Shown here piece by piece: positions 34,910 through 48,980 of a stretch of 64,000 bases of DNA. The position numbers and the translations under genes were made by a program. This stretch comes from Pyrus communis (taxonomy: Eukaryota; Streptophyta; Magnoliopsida; Rosales; Rosaceae): assembly GCF_963583255.1 (NCBI RefSeq), contig NC_084806.1:14860317-14924316 (forward strand), written 5' to 3'. The notes beneath the pieces were generated by a model. The model did no database searches and had not been told where the DNA came from. It worked only from the letters and a program-made list of their open reading frames with translations. Each line of letters opens with the position of its first letter. Position 1 is the first letter of the stretch.

Positions 34910-36315
34910 GTTTTACTATTTTCTCTCTTTGGAGTTTAGGAGGATATTTTATATTGGTGGTTTGAAAAAGTTTTTAAATATTTTTATCTTGAATTTGACC
35001 GTTAACAAATGCTAGGTTGGGCAGAAATTTCAATTGTGGGGGCAAATGTTTGTCCTTGTACATCCAAAAGTTAGACTACCACTTGTGCATTGACGAAGAA
35101 ACTAAAGCTAATTAGCTCTTTCATTATATAAAAAGGAGAAAAGAGGTGGATAAAGAACAGAGTAATGTGAGACAAAAGAATTGACTTGGAGCACAGTTTT
35201 GTTACTTTGTATAGATATATATATATATATATATATATATAGATATATATATATAGCTACAATAATTTAATATTTTAGAGACTTTGGTGATATATAATCC
35301 TCCTTAGAAGGTTTTATTTGTTCAAAGTTTATGTGTAACCATAATGATGATGATGAAAATGATGTAGCTGGACCTTTTTACTCTGAAATAAAAAATTCAT
35401 TGTTTTAATGTATGCATATTTAATATGTATATTCGATTTTGCAGTAATTTGTTTGATAGTGCTCCAGTCATATATTACGTGTTAAAGAAGGATATATAGT
35501 GAAAAACAGAATTAAATTGTTCTAATAAAAATGAAAAATAAAAATGCAAGCTTACAACACATAGTTAAAACTTCTTGCAATTGTGTCTAAAGAAAAAGGA
35601 AACATGGTTCTAACAAATCAACACCAGAATTATAAAAAGATGAATGGAGGTTTACCAAAAGGCTATTTCGATTTCAGATACCACTAGCTGATACTCATGT
35701 CCGCAATATGATGATATGCAAGACAATTAACGTATGAACAAGAAGTCAAATAAGTACACAAATTTTGCGATCCAAAATTGACATACCTATTTTTTTCAAC
35801 ACAGGCATTCATCCACTGAAAAATGGTGATTTATACAGAATAAGAACCAAAGGTATAAGTAGCAAAGCAAAATTAATATTAAACTACTACTGGTTTTCTT
35901 CTTGTTGGATCTCCTATTTTTTGGAATGCTCTTTCCACTTGGGCATCTAAATCAACTCAAGAAAAAAATATCTCTAAACAAGGGTTTAGCACTATGCAAA
36001 ATGTGTGTAAGGAAAGCAAAAAAATCAATTGATCCATATTAAGATAAGAAGTACCATTAGTCCAAGAGTTAGTTGAATATTTTTTCGAGCCTTTGCCCAT
36101 AAATTTATTTTTTTCTTGTTGTTTATAGTGGGTTTATAAATATTAAATTGATATTTGGAAAACAGAGCAAGTTCTATATCTTCGTCACCATTTCATAGTC
36201 CAAAAGAGAGTTCTATTCCGAGGGTAAATAATGTTGTCATAAGGCCCACATTTTCCACAACTTCTCAATCCATGATCTATTAAATTACAGTTGAAAATCA
36301 AAGTATCAAATGGAC
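34910..36315. other. MYB 3' region and gene-free flank
   Basis: 3' UTR is expected within the first few hundred bases; an AATAAA-like signal lies at about 35386. A (TA)n microsatellite occupies about 35213-35256. Nothing coding is supported beyond. Confidence 0.5.
35213..35256. repeat. (TA)n microsatellite
   Basis: Interrupted once by AGATA; lies about 300 bases after the MYB stop codon, probably in or just past the 3' UTR. Confidence 0.95.
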
Positions 36316-36622
36316 GAGCAAATAAAATATAAACTACAAATATTATTATTATTATGAAAAAAAAATAAACAATTTGCCGAGATAGCTGCAAACTGAATGA
36401 CTACATCTTAATTGACTTAACTTTCATACTAAACTACAAATTATATTTACTAGCCTTCATGCACGCGAGTGAGCAAATAAACTATAAACTACAAATATTA
36501 TTATGAAGAAAAAAAAATAAACAATTTGCCGAGATAGCTGTAAACTCAATGACTACATCTTAACTAACTTAACTTTCATACTAAACTACAAATTATATTT
36601 ATTAGCCTTCATGCACGAGCTC
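36316..36622. repeat. tandem duplication, period 155 bp
   Basis: Two adjacent copies (36316-36470 and 36471-36622), both starting GAGCAAATAAA and containing CAATTTGCCGAGATAGCTG and CTTAACTTTCATACTAAAC, differ at a few percent of positions. No open frame. Confidence 0.9.
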
Positions 36623-36840
36623 ACGTGCGTGTAGAAGGTATTTTTTGAATTACGGTGTGTTACGCGCAACTTACACGTTTTAAATCTTTTTATATGCGTA
36701 AATTGACAAAAGGAAAGTCAAATATTTGCAGTAAATGAATAATCTTAGATCATGCTAGAAGAAACCCCTCATAAACCAATTAAAGCAGCTGAATCAACAT
36801 AATAAAATCGATTTCTATTGAATTTATATTAAGAATAGAG

Positions 36841-36950
36841 AAAATAAGATTTAATAAACAGCTGATTGAATCACATTATTACTAGCTCATTGTGAGGCTA
36901 AACCCATTCTCTCCCCTTTAGTGTAGATAATATTGTTTGTTAAAAAAAAA
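36841..36950 (+). mobile_element. SINE 3' fragment
   Basis: Shares with the SINE at 122-299 the segment ATTACTAGCT...GTGAGGCTAA...ATATTGTTTGTT and an A-tail (36942-36950). Head with pol III boxes absent. Confidence 0.65.
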
Positions 36951-36959
36951 TTCATTTGA

Positions 36960-37392
36960 TGTCACATGCCGGCCCGGGAAGTGATCCGCCCCAGGCCGGG
37001 ATGCAGGCACGTGCCTTGGCCGGAGCGTGGGGGCGCGTGCGGCGGTGGAAAATTTTTCTAAAAATTTGGGGATGTTCCTGAGGTTGAGTAGATCACGTTG
37101 GTGTATTCATATACCCCATTTGAGCATTGTATGAGAAGTTATTTCATAAGGTTGGTTATGTGTTTTAAAATTAACATTTTTATAGTTGTTTCGCATATAG
37201 GTGAGACCTATCCCGAGGACGAGCGCGGTCACTCGAGGCAAGGGGGTTACGACCCTTCTACATACCAGTGAGTGGGCTTTTGGTTTTCCGTATATACCTA
37301 TATACTTATACTTTTCCCAGAAAGTGAAATAAAACGTTTATTCGTTTATATGCCATGCATTATATTTGCCGTTTGTTTATGCATTATTAGTA

Positions 37393-37438
<46 letters not shown>

Positions 37439-37946
37439 GTATGTTGGCGCTGCGGACGCACAGGTAAGTGCCAGGTAAGTTATGGTTTACGTTTATGTTC
37501 AGTAGTGATTTAAGATGCATAGAGAACTCATAACCTGCACCCCCGGTGTTAGTGCTCCCGCCCAGAGTTGGGCACAGTCCTTCACGTGATGTTCACCTCC
37601 CGCACCACACGCTCATCTTGGATCCAAGTTAGGTGCACAGTCCTATCATACAGATCACTTTAGGTGGGTTCGACTCGTAGGTGACCCGCGATTATTCGCC
37701 CAACCTTCACGTGATCGTAGCACTTAAGCGTACTTATATTACACCCAGTCCTGTTGTACAGACCACTTTAGGTGGTTCCGACTCGTGTGCAGGTATAGTT
37801 AGTGAGATGGAGATTTGAGCTCTAGATTCAGCCGTACAGGTCACGTTAGGTGACTCCGGCTGACAGATTACATGACATTGCTTTGACATTACCTGAGCAC
37901 TTGCATTTTACTTCGAGGTTTTTGGCATGGCATATTTCTGACATGA

Positions 37947-37981
<35 letters not shown>

Positions 37982-38358
37982 ACTCTATTTTTCTGGGAAG
38001 TATACAGGTTTTACGGCGAGGGGTTAGAATCTTGTTTATGAAATGGTTTTTGAAAAGCTTTGTTTTTGCCCACTCACACTTTTTGTTTTGCGCCCCTCCA
38101 GGTTCTAGTTGGCTAGCACTTTTGGTGGCTTCCCAGAGGATTTCCCCGGCATATCTGACAGATTATTACCAGTGTAGGACCACCTTTGGGTGTGTTTTTG
38201 TAGCGTTATTTTCTCCCGGACTGCATTAGGTCTTCGAGCTCTGAACTTTGTTCTCACGTTGTGTATAACTGGTTTTTATTTAGCTTCCGCATTGTGCACA
38301 TGGTTACGTTACTTCCACGTGACGGCCAGTATGCCCTGATCTCGGTCGGGGTGTGTCA
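36960..38358 (+). mobile_element. solo LTR of Tekay family, shorter form, TSD TTTGA
   Basis: Starts TGTCACATGCCGGCCC and ends CTCGGTCGGGGTGTGTCA. Exact TTTGA duplications are at 36955-36959 and 38359-38363. From about 37045 onward it matches the reverse complement of 29274-30620, but it lacks about 900 bases present in the longer copies and has a different GC-rich start, so it is a distinct subfamily or a deleted form. Two (TA)n tracts lie at about 37398-37436 and 37949-37978. The hairpin modules recur at about 37645-37860. Confidence 0.93.
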
Positions 38359-38404
38359 TTTGACAACTAATTTAATCACATTATTATCCGCGTACGAAAG
38401 ACTT

Positions 38405-38508
38405 TTTTTAAACGTGTTTAAAATAGAAAAAATAATATTTAATGAACAACTGATTGAATCACATTATTGCTAATCAATTATGAGATACTAATTATTTTAA
38501 AAAAAAAA
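38405..38508 (+). mobile_element. SINE-like 3' fragment
   Basis: Resembles 36831-36905 (shared TTTAAT(G)AACA...CTGATTGAATCACATTATT) and ends in an A-run at about 38498-38508. The two related pieces sit on either side of the solo LTR at 36960-38358. Confidence 0.5.
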
Positions 38509-40703
38509 TGTATGAAAAATTTTAATTATTAAAAAAACACTATTAAAATAACGAAAATACCCTGCCACATTTGATGCATTATTTTGGGTTGCTTTTGAAG
38601 TTTTTGGTTTGAGGGACATTTTTGTTCAATTCTTTTTTATGAAGCTTATGACACCAAAAAACACTGTTCATTGAACCCTTAACTTTATATATAAAAGTAA
38701 AGATGAATACTTTAAAAACCTTAATTCGCAAAATACCAAAAATAACCTAATACAAAATCAAATCAAATCTAAAGAATAGCTTCCTAAATAAAGTAATCAT
38801 TCATTTTTGGATTAACAATTACATATAGACTCTGAATTGTTGAAAGTTGAGGGGAAAAAGAGTGTATCGCAGTCTTTATTTCCAAGATGCATTATGTTTG
38901 GGAAGTGATTTTAAAGGAGCAGGATTTTCTTCTTTTCTAATCTCTTTTTTCTTTCTTCTCCTTCTACTTGAACGGTTACGATTAACTTACATTAATATTT
39001 TATATTATTTTTTTAAATACAATAAGAAAGAAAGCAAAGTGTGAGAAGAGGGGAGGGAAGAGTATGAGAATTGGAACGGAAAGAATCTTACTCTAATTTT
39101 AAATGATTTAAAACGCTTTTAGAAAAAAAAATGTTTTTAAAACCAATTATTAGTAAAAAAAAAAAATTAATCCTGAAAAATCACTTGAAGCTTTTTGAAC
39201 CAAAAAAAAAAAAAAACATTTTCTCTAAAAACACTTTCAGTCATTTAAAAGCATTTCATCAATGATGTACTTGTTAAAGTAGGAGTGGGTAATAATAAAG
39301 GGGATGTCACTTAGCATTTCATTATCGATTCTCGTCAAATGTGAATTTAAATCATATTATTGTTAGGTCATCGTAAGATTTAACTCGTTCCTTTACCTGT
39401 TAATGTAAAAGTATGTGTACTTAAAAAAAAGTAATAAAGGAGCTAACGACTTATAAAGTTATAGTCTTTGTCTACGGTACTGATTAAATAGTAGGACCAA
39501 AATATCCGCTTAGTTGCCTTTCTTACTAAGTAGTCATGAGTGAATCTTCTTTTTGGAAAAGTTAATCACCGATGAATTTCCAGTCATCCACAAATATCTG
39601 TTAGTCTTTGCTTGCTGCTTTTCTCTCTGTACGCACTACAGAAACTGTACAAGATATTCAGTCCAGTCTTCCATGCATGAACAATAATGAGAAGGTCAGC
39701 TTTAACTAGGGGACGAGGTTTAGTCGCTCTATAATTTGTGGTACAATATATCTAGCCTGTATGATGTCGACTGTCCAGACGAACTAGAACGACACTTGTT
39801 TTGGTTTTGAACGTGAGTTATCAGCTGTTGACTGTTGAATTCTTTGCCCCCGCTACAAGAAAAAGTGGCAACTACCATAGAGTAGTAAACGTGATTGTTA
39901 TTGACGTAACTAATTAAAAACAATGACAAAAAAAAGTCGAAAAGTGTGACATCACGGTTTTAGGAATAACTATTCTTGCAACAATCACGCTTGCTCCACA
40001 GTTATTTTCTATTTTTCTTTTGCTCTCAATAGACAACTAGTGATCGAGCATCAAATTTGGTGATGGATTTGAGTGAGGATCCTTAAAAAGTTATGGTAGA
40101 TATAAGCAGTCTTCACAGGATACATTACACTTATGAAACATCCATTAAATGGTGTACTTCGATCTTCCAGACTAGTGGAAAATTTAGTCTCATTTCTGTG
40201 GGCTGAAAAATCTGACTTCGTGAGAGTGATTTGATTTCTATACCATAAATGACCCACATTTTAAAGAAGAAAAGAGAATGGTTAAATAGTATTGACAAAA
40301 CTTACCCCTATTAAACTTACACCACTGTTATAATTGTGCTATAGAAATCAAACTACCGTGAAAGGCCTTGATCAACTCAATTTTATGGTGCACCTTTAAA
40401 TTGGAGCTAAACCACTCAATAGGCTAATTTTAGGTGTTTATATTCAATAAGTCTGCTGTCCTATTACTTGGTTCTTCCTTATGAAGCCCAGTTAACTGAC
40501 TCGGATTATGGTACACATTGAAGGCCCAAAGTTACTCAAAAGGAACGTCATCATAATTTTTGGACTAGTAACGACAACAGAACTCACAAACAACACGAAA
40601 CTGGGTTAAGTATAATGTTGTTCATGTCAAAATCGTGTCAACCTTCCTAAATTGAAACTGAGGTCATTTAAATGGATTAATAATTATGTATCTTGTTGAC
40701 ATA
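38509..40703. other. gene-free stretch with one SINE
   Basis: Apart from the SINE at 39302-39431 it is AT-rich, with A-runs near 39125-39215. The part from 39650 to 40260 has more balanced composition, but no gene family was recognised on either strand. Confidence 0.45.
39302..39431 (+). mobile_element. degenerate SINE with TSD TAATAAAGG
   Basis: Flanked by TAATAAAGG at 39293-39301 and 39432-39440, ends in an A-run, and follows the pattern of the SINE at 122-299 (box B-like ATCGATTCTCGTCA near 39335, then AATTTAAATCATATTATTG). An older, diverged copy. Confidence 0.7.
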
Positions 40704-41138
40704 TGTAGGATTTATCAGAAAAGATAAATTAAAGAATATTCCACCCACATGAAGATATTAAACTTCCTAATTATCTAGGTGATAATTTGATGAAAAATCA
40801 ATGATATTCATTAGGATTTTCTTGGGCTAATTGATCATTCTTCATCCTACCTAACCACTATATAAGGAGGCTTTAGTGAAGAAACAAACACAACACAAAA
40901 ACACCAAGGTTTTACATAGTTCATATATTCTAGTTGGGTCTCTAGGGCAATCACCTCAGCCCTAGGTCTTGGAGGCAAAAACCAAAGGGCCAACTCGACA
41001 TACTGTAGACCTTCGAGCTTCTAGACATGCAAGGGGGTTCAAGGTCTTTGTTTGTGTTCGTAGGAACGTGTCGACATCCAAGCTTCCGCACAAGAGGTAT
41101 AAACGTCCCTCTACCTTATTGATGTTCTTCTAATTGTC
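40704..41138 (+). repeat. 5' LTR of LARD-like element
   Basis: Starts TGTAGGATTTATCAG, contains TATATAAGG (about 40860) as a likely TATA box, and aligns with 44843-45330. The end is placed just before the primer-site-like motif, with about 20 bases of uncertainty. Confidence 0.7.
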
Positions 41139-44100
41139 GTATCAAAGTCACTCACACACTCCTCGCACGGTTACACGATGTATTAATGTATATGCCATGT
41201 TAGGAAGGTTGAAAAACCATAGTTGCTTGCTTTTGAATTTTCGTTCATATGAGACTATGTTTACAATTTGGTAAAGAAAAACGAAGTGGTTGGAGAGATA
41301 ATTGAAACCCTAGTTTCGGATTAGCATGAAAAACGAGTTTTTGCGAGCCTTTTTGCATGTGTTTAGAGGGTTTTTTTTTTTTTTTTTTTTTTGGGGATTC
41401 TCCCAAGAATACTTAATTGTAGATTGCAATCTTAGCTTTCTAACGACATATGATACACATAAAACGGAGGCATATTTACAAATTTATGGCCTTTGTGAAC
41501 ATGCCTTGTGAGAATATGAAATCTGGAAATTTCTAGATTTCATGGAGGAAGAAGATGAACAGTGGTTCATCTCTTCCACTCTCGGCATGGGTGAGTACAC
41601 ATGTACCGCTAAGATTTCGAGGATGTTAGGTACACGATTGGATTTATCTCACGGAGTTTTATCTAATGAAGGTCACTAGGATGGAAGTGGACCACCACAA
41701 GGTAGCACATGTAGGTCATGCACCACCTGAGGCACGTGGGGTGGAGTGTGTAATAAATAAAAATAATAATTTGCACCGCAGCTTTCGGCAGCACGTGGGA
41801 CATATTTTTGGGGCACTGCTGGCTAGTGAATCATCATGGTTCCCTGACTTATGTAGGTGTATATTTAGTTTTGGTATTGGACATGTTTTTTATTTACTAA
41901 AATTAAGGAAACGTTTTTGTTATTATTATATTATCCTTTTCTTTTAAGTTAAAATCACCAAAATTAAATAATTATCCACAGTTTGCCCGAATTCTAGGAA
42001 TGTCAAGGAGATTATATCGATCTAGTTTACTCATGTTATTGGGCATTTTAAATTAGAAAGGAATATTCTTTAGTTGAATATTTAAATTGATTACTTCATA
42101 TTTGTTTGTGAATAATTGGATGTTGTTAATTGGGCTTGTTGAGCATGTCATTTAAGAAAACGATCCATATTTAGGATCTTTATCCCACATGATTTCGTTG
42201 GGCCCAAAATTAGATATTTGACTGGGGTTTACCAAGTGGTCAATCTTCTTACTTGATGTGGTGTCAAGGATCTTTATGGAGACATCTTGGGTGTCAAAGA
42301 CGGTTAATTTTCAAAGACACAGTATTGCCAAGATATCGACCTGGCCGCACTTACGGAGGCCCACTTATTGAATGTTTCTTATGCTCCTAGGAATTAGATG
42401 CACACTTTGATCTTTAAAAGAACCGAGAATCTAAATGAGAATTCTCTTCAGGAATTAGCTCGAAAGTTAAGGAAGTTCCCTAGGAGGCATGCTCAAAGTA
42501 GTCCAATTCAAGAAGATGAGAAAGAGAAAGATAAAATCCTCAAACATCGTTGATGCTACTAATGTTGAAGAGAGAGACATCTCACTCACATTGATTGAGT
42601 GAATCTTCACATTGGTTGAGTGAATCTATCATGATCTTCAATATTAACTCTCTACTTAACGAAGTATCATGATCTTGAATATTAACTCTCTACTTAATGA
42701 AGTATGCACATGGTGCACATTTTGCTCATACTTCTTTTTTAGTTGTATTCGAAGCAATTTTGGCATATGTGGTGAGAATCCAAATGAAGATAAGGTAACT
42801 TGGTTACCTAATTCTATTCCTTAAAGTACTAAGCAATTGATCCCCGTGGGAAATGTAGGAGATTGCGGATGCGTTCGCATTCCTTAATTTGGGCTTAGAA
42901 TATTTCTTCAACATTTCATGATTGAGCAATATTTTTTGGAATATTTTATCCTTTTCAATGTGCCAACATTTCAGAAGTTAAAAATACATTATAATTTTAA
43001 GACAAGTGTTAGGTTATGGAATTATTGTTCCACATTATTCCTCAACTTATATTGATTGTAACTTTCTCTTTAAATATATTATTGAATGCTAGTTGATCAA
43101 AGTGGTTTGAGATACGTCATTACTTGACCGAATCACTAAGTGATTAACCAGACATTGAAATTTTAGTAAGTTTTGAAGAAGCCTCAAGAGAGTGCTATTC
43201 AAATCTAGCTCGAATTAGTGTGCTAATTCACTACACTTACAATTTTATTTTAGTTGAGAGCATTAAGTAGATGCTCCACATGTTTTTCTGAAAAATTTAT
43301 TGTTTTTTCCTACTACTCAAGGCAATTATTCTTTAAATGTACATTGTGGGAAAGCCTTGGTTTAACAACTGTTTCACATGTATATCAAAAGAATAGAGTC
43401 TATTATACTCTTCTTGGAAAACCAAGAAATTACGACTAGGATTCCAATCACTTGGAAATGAATTTTGGAAATTTTGTGTAATGTCACACTATTTTAAGGT
43501 GGTGTAGGGGTAATTTAACTCTTCCAACCTAGTGGGAGACATTTCTTGAAAGTTTGATGCCTACAAGTAGTCCATAAACCCTAGAGTAATTGGATGAGCG
43601 AAGAAAAGACTCTGAATTTCCAATTAGCTTACACCACTTCTCACATATGGTGAGATAGTTGTCTAGGATATAGACTTAAAGGTTAACTAATTTCTTGTGA
43701 CATTTAAACTTTAATAGAATTGACTTTAAACTTGTTCTTCACAATGGAGAGATCTTTCAATCTTTAAGCGAAGGTGGGGAAAATGAAATATCCTTACCAA
43801 GTGTCGGTAAAAGATTGTAAGTTTAGTGGGAGTACAACTAATGGAAGTGTACCACTAGACTTTAGAGATTCTCCAACCAAAAGGTTGTTGGGCGTGGTGG
43901 TTGTACTACTAATGAACGTGTACCACTAGTCTGAAAGCAGTCTCTAAGCTAGAGCGCTAGCTTAAGTACAAGAGGTTGTATGTTTAGTGGGAGTGTACTA
44001 AATAAAGTGTACCGGTAAACTACAAGTAATCTTCCACCTTAGAGAAGGACAACCAAAGAGAATGTGCTAAATTGCACTGGGAGTAAAACTAATGGAATCA

Positions 44101-44390
44101 TACCTTATGCCTTTTGGACTAAAGTCTATGTCAAAAAGAAGAGGTTTAATGATCACTACTTTAACATGTTTATCTAAGACAGTCAAGTTAGCTATTGTCC
44201 CAAGAGGCATGTCTAGGCAAGTAGTTAAACCAAATCAGACTAACATGAGAGCTTAGGGAAGACAATTTGAAGTTAACACCATGTCATGTAATTCATTAAC
44301 TGTGCAACGTATTTTTTATATTTGTTATCAAATGTAAGACATGGATATATGATACTCTAAGACATGACTTTAAAAATGCCTCGATCCAAG

Positions 44391-44580
44391 TTCAAGTACC
44401 AGACACTACGGTGCTGAACTAATCCATGCCATACTACCACGAAAAGCTCGAATGACCTTCAACAAAAGGGTACTTGTACCCAAACCGACACAGGTAGGTA
44501 GGTAGAGAATACCCAGGGGCGTGAGAACTCTTTCTAAGGAACTCAGCAAAATAGCTCTGTAACTTAAGGGATAAAGAGTG
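44391..44580 (+). pseudogene. organelle large-subunit rRNA fragment
   Basis: About 190 bases match the part of bacterial-type LSU rRNA that in E. coli 23S lies around 1600-1700. Recognisable blocks are ACCAGACACTACGG, CTTCAACAAAAGGGTAC, AACCGACACAGGT, GGTAGAGAATAC, TAAGGAACT and CAAAATAG...CCGTAACTT-like sequence, on the plus strand. Several substitutions show decay. Plant nuclear 25S rRNA lacks these exact words, so a plastid 23S or mitochondrial 26S origin is inferred. It lies inside the LARD-like element, upstream of its 3' LTR. No flanking rRNA continues on either side. Confidence 0.75.
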
Positions 44581-44732
44581 TCAAGTTTGGTGTATGACGA
44601 ATAGTCTGGAGTATAAAGCAAAGAACTTCCAAGTGATTCGTTTTTGTTAGTTTGGTAATGGCTTAATAACAATACTCCTGGATATGTACGTTCTTTTCCG
44701 CGAGGTCGCATGTCCCATTTTTTGTATGAGGA

Positions 44733-44806
44733 GATAGTCTAGAATGAATGTGAACTATATGTGTTGATTGATAGTCTAGAATGAATGTGAACCATATGTG
44801 TTGATT
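44733..44806 (+). repeat. 37-bp tandem duplication
   Basis: GATAGTCTAGAATGAATGTG... is repeated at 44733 and 44770 with one difference, just before the purine tract and 3' LTR. A similar 38-bp duplication (TATCATGATCTT...) occurs at 42627 and 42665. Confidence 0.9.
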
Positions 44807-44842
44807 GAGATTATGCCACACCCTATGTGAGTGAATGGGAGA

Positions 44843-45330
44843 TGTATTTATTAAAAAGGATAAATCAAAGAATATTCCACCCTAATGAGGATATTAAACC
44901 TCCCAATTATCTAGGTGATAATTAGATGAAAAATAAAAAATATTCATCCTAAAATATGCTTAGAATTTTCATTGGCTAATTGGTCATTCTTCATTCTCCC
45001 AAACCAGTATTTAAAGAGGCTTGAGTGAAAAAACAAACACCACAAAAACACAAAGGTTTTTCATAGTTCATATATTCTAGTTAGGTCCCTAGAGCAATCA
45101 CCTTAGCCCTAAGTCTTGCGAGGCGAAAACCACAAGGGCAACTCGACATACCGTAGCCAACCCGACAACCTTCTAGGTTGGGGCAACTCGACATACCGTA
45201 GCCAACCTGACAACCTTCTAGGTTCTAGACGTGCAAGATGATACAAAACCTTTGTTTGTGTTCGTAGGACCGTGTCGAGATCCAAGCTCCCACACAAGAG
45301 GTAAATACGTCCTTCTACCTAATTATGGAT
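44843..45330 (+). repeat. 3' LTR of LARD-like element
   Basis: Starts TGTATTTATTAAAAAGG and aligns with the 5' LTR to about 45320. It contains a tandem duplication of about 47 bases (GGCAACTCGACATACCGTAGCC..., about 45136-45230) that is single in the 5' LTR, accounting for most of the length difference. Confidence 0.7.
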
Positions 45331-46362
45331 CAAGCTTCAGGCTAAGCTCACTAGTGGTCGAGTCTCACCCTACGTGAAAACAATCAGTATTAGCTCATTC
45401 AGCACTTGGGGACGTATAAAAGAACGTCATAAGGAGATTCTGTAATGGCTGTTGAAAAGGGAAATATGATCCTTACTATGCGGTTAGTTGTAAATCATAG
45501 TCGAAGGTAACAAAGTATTTCGACTTAAAGGAGAGCGAGGGGGAACGAAATACCCTCAACCAGTAGAGCTATAGATCCTATCATCTAGAGTTATATGCAC
45601 TCAAGGCTGCAGCTCCATTAGAACCAGTCTCCCACGAGCAACAGACCCGTAGCGTCCGCAGACATATGACTCCTTGACAAAACATGAACAGAACATGCAA
45701 GCTCTTCAACACAAAATAATCGACTTACAATTGACTCCATCAAAATTTGAAACCCCGATGTTTACCATTTCACCAAATAAAGACAAATGAGTACAACAAA
45801 AATGGAGGTAAAGTAGAGCTGCATCAAAACAAGCCGAGGGAAGGGACATCTTGAAAAGACAAACACAACACAACAAAAATTAAAGAAATCAATCACAAAC
45901 CATTTACGATATAGACGAATGATTGCAGTCAACAATCCCTACAAACCATTGAAGTACGACCGCAGACTGGAGCCAATATGATAGTGGGTCATATATGTTA
46001 ACGGAGGCCCTAAAGCCCTCAGAGAGGCAATAAGGCGTATAAAGCATTGTGGGCTCCTAGAAAGTCTTGGAAATCAACATAACCGCAAGAGCTAACAAAT
46101 TAGAATCAAGGCAGATATGGATTATTTTACGTCAATGGGACAATCCCATTGACGTTCAAATATGCAACTAAAAGAAGAAAAAAGTCGAAGTGTCCACGTA
46201 GAATATTGGGCTCAACAACTGTAAAACCCACAAAAGCAGCTTCTGCATCATTAACATCTCTCTATCTTAACAATGGCATTATTCAAAACTTCAGCTACTT
46301 CATTTTCTCACACATTGCAGGGAGGCCAACTTACAACCACACCAAGGAATGGCCGAGAGCAT
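45331..46362. other. gene-free stretch between LTR element and MDH 3' end
   Basis: No coding region recognised. The right part should hold the 3' UTR of the minus-strand MDH gene. Confidence 0.45.
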
Positions 46363-48860
<2,498 letters not shown>

Positions 48861-48969
48861 GAATTCCGATGAGCTAAGGAGGAAGACGAATCGATCGATC
48901 TGCAGTGGCGAGGTGGAGTTGCAGATGAGAAGAGCTTACAGTCAGACACTAAAGGTGAGGCAGCAGAAG

Positions 48970-48980
48970 GGTATATATCG
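48970..48980 (-). promoter_or_regulatory. TATA-like box of MDH
   Basis: CGATATATACC on the minus strand about 110 bases upstream of the MDH start codon; spacing is suitable for a core promoter. Motif match only. Confidence 0.45.

Larger units (their letters stand above)
40704..45330 (+). mobile_element. non-autonomous copia-like LTR element (LARD-like)
   Basis: A pair of about 430-490-base direct repeats bounds a 3.7 kb interior. The 5' copy is followed by a degenerate primer site (TCGTATCAAAG at about 41145). The 3' copy is preceded by a purine tract (GTGAATGGGAGA), the usual copia arrangement. No gag or pol domain is recognisable in the interior, which instead holds local tandem duplications and an organelle rRNA fragment. 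No clear target duplication; the 3' end is diverged. LTR divergence is visibly high, so the insertion is old. Confidence 0.75.

Noticed and set aside
39729..40257. Two minus-strand frames of about 67 codons with fairly normal composition
   Set aside because: No domain recognised, no splice-compatible connection found and no homology recalled; could be an unrecognised gene fragment.
44406..44711. 101-codon minus-strand frame
   Set aside because: Antisense of the organelle rRNA fragment; not protein-coding.
45360..45720. Stretch with rRNA-like look next to the LARD-like element
   Set aside because: No conserved organelle or nuclear rRNA words could be identified, unlike 44391-44580.
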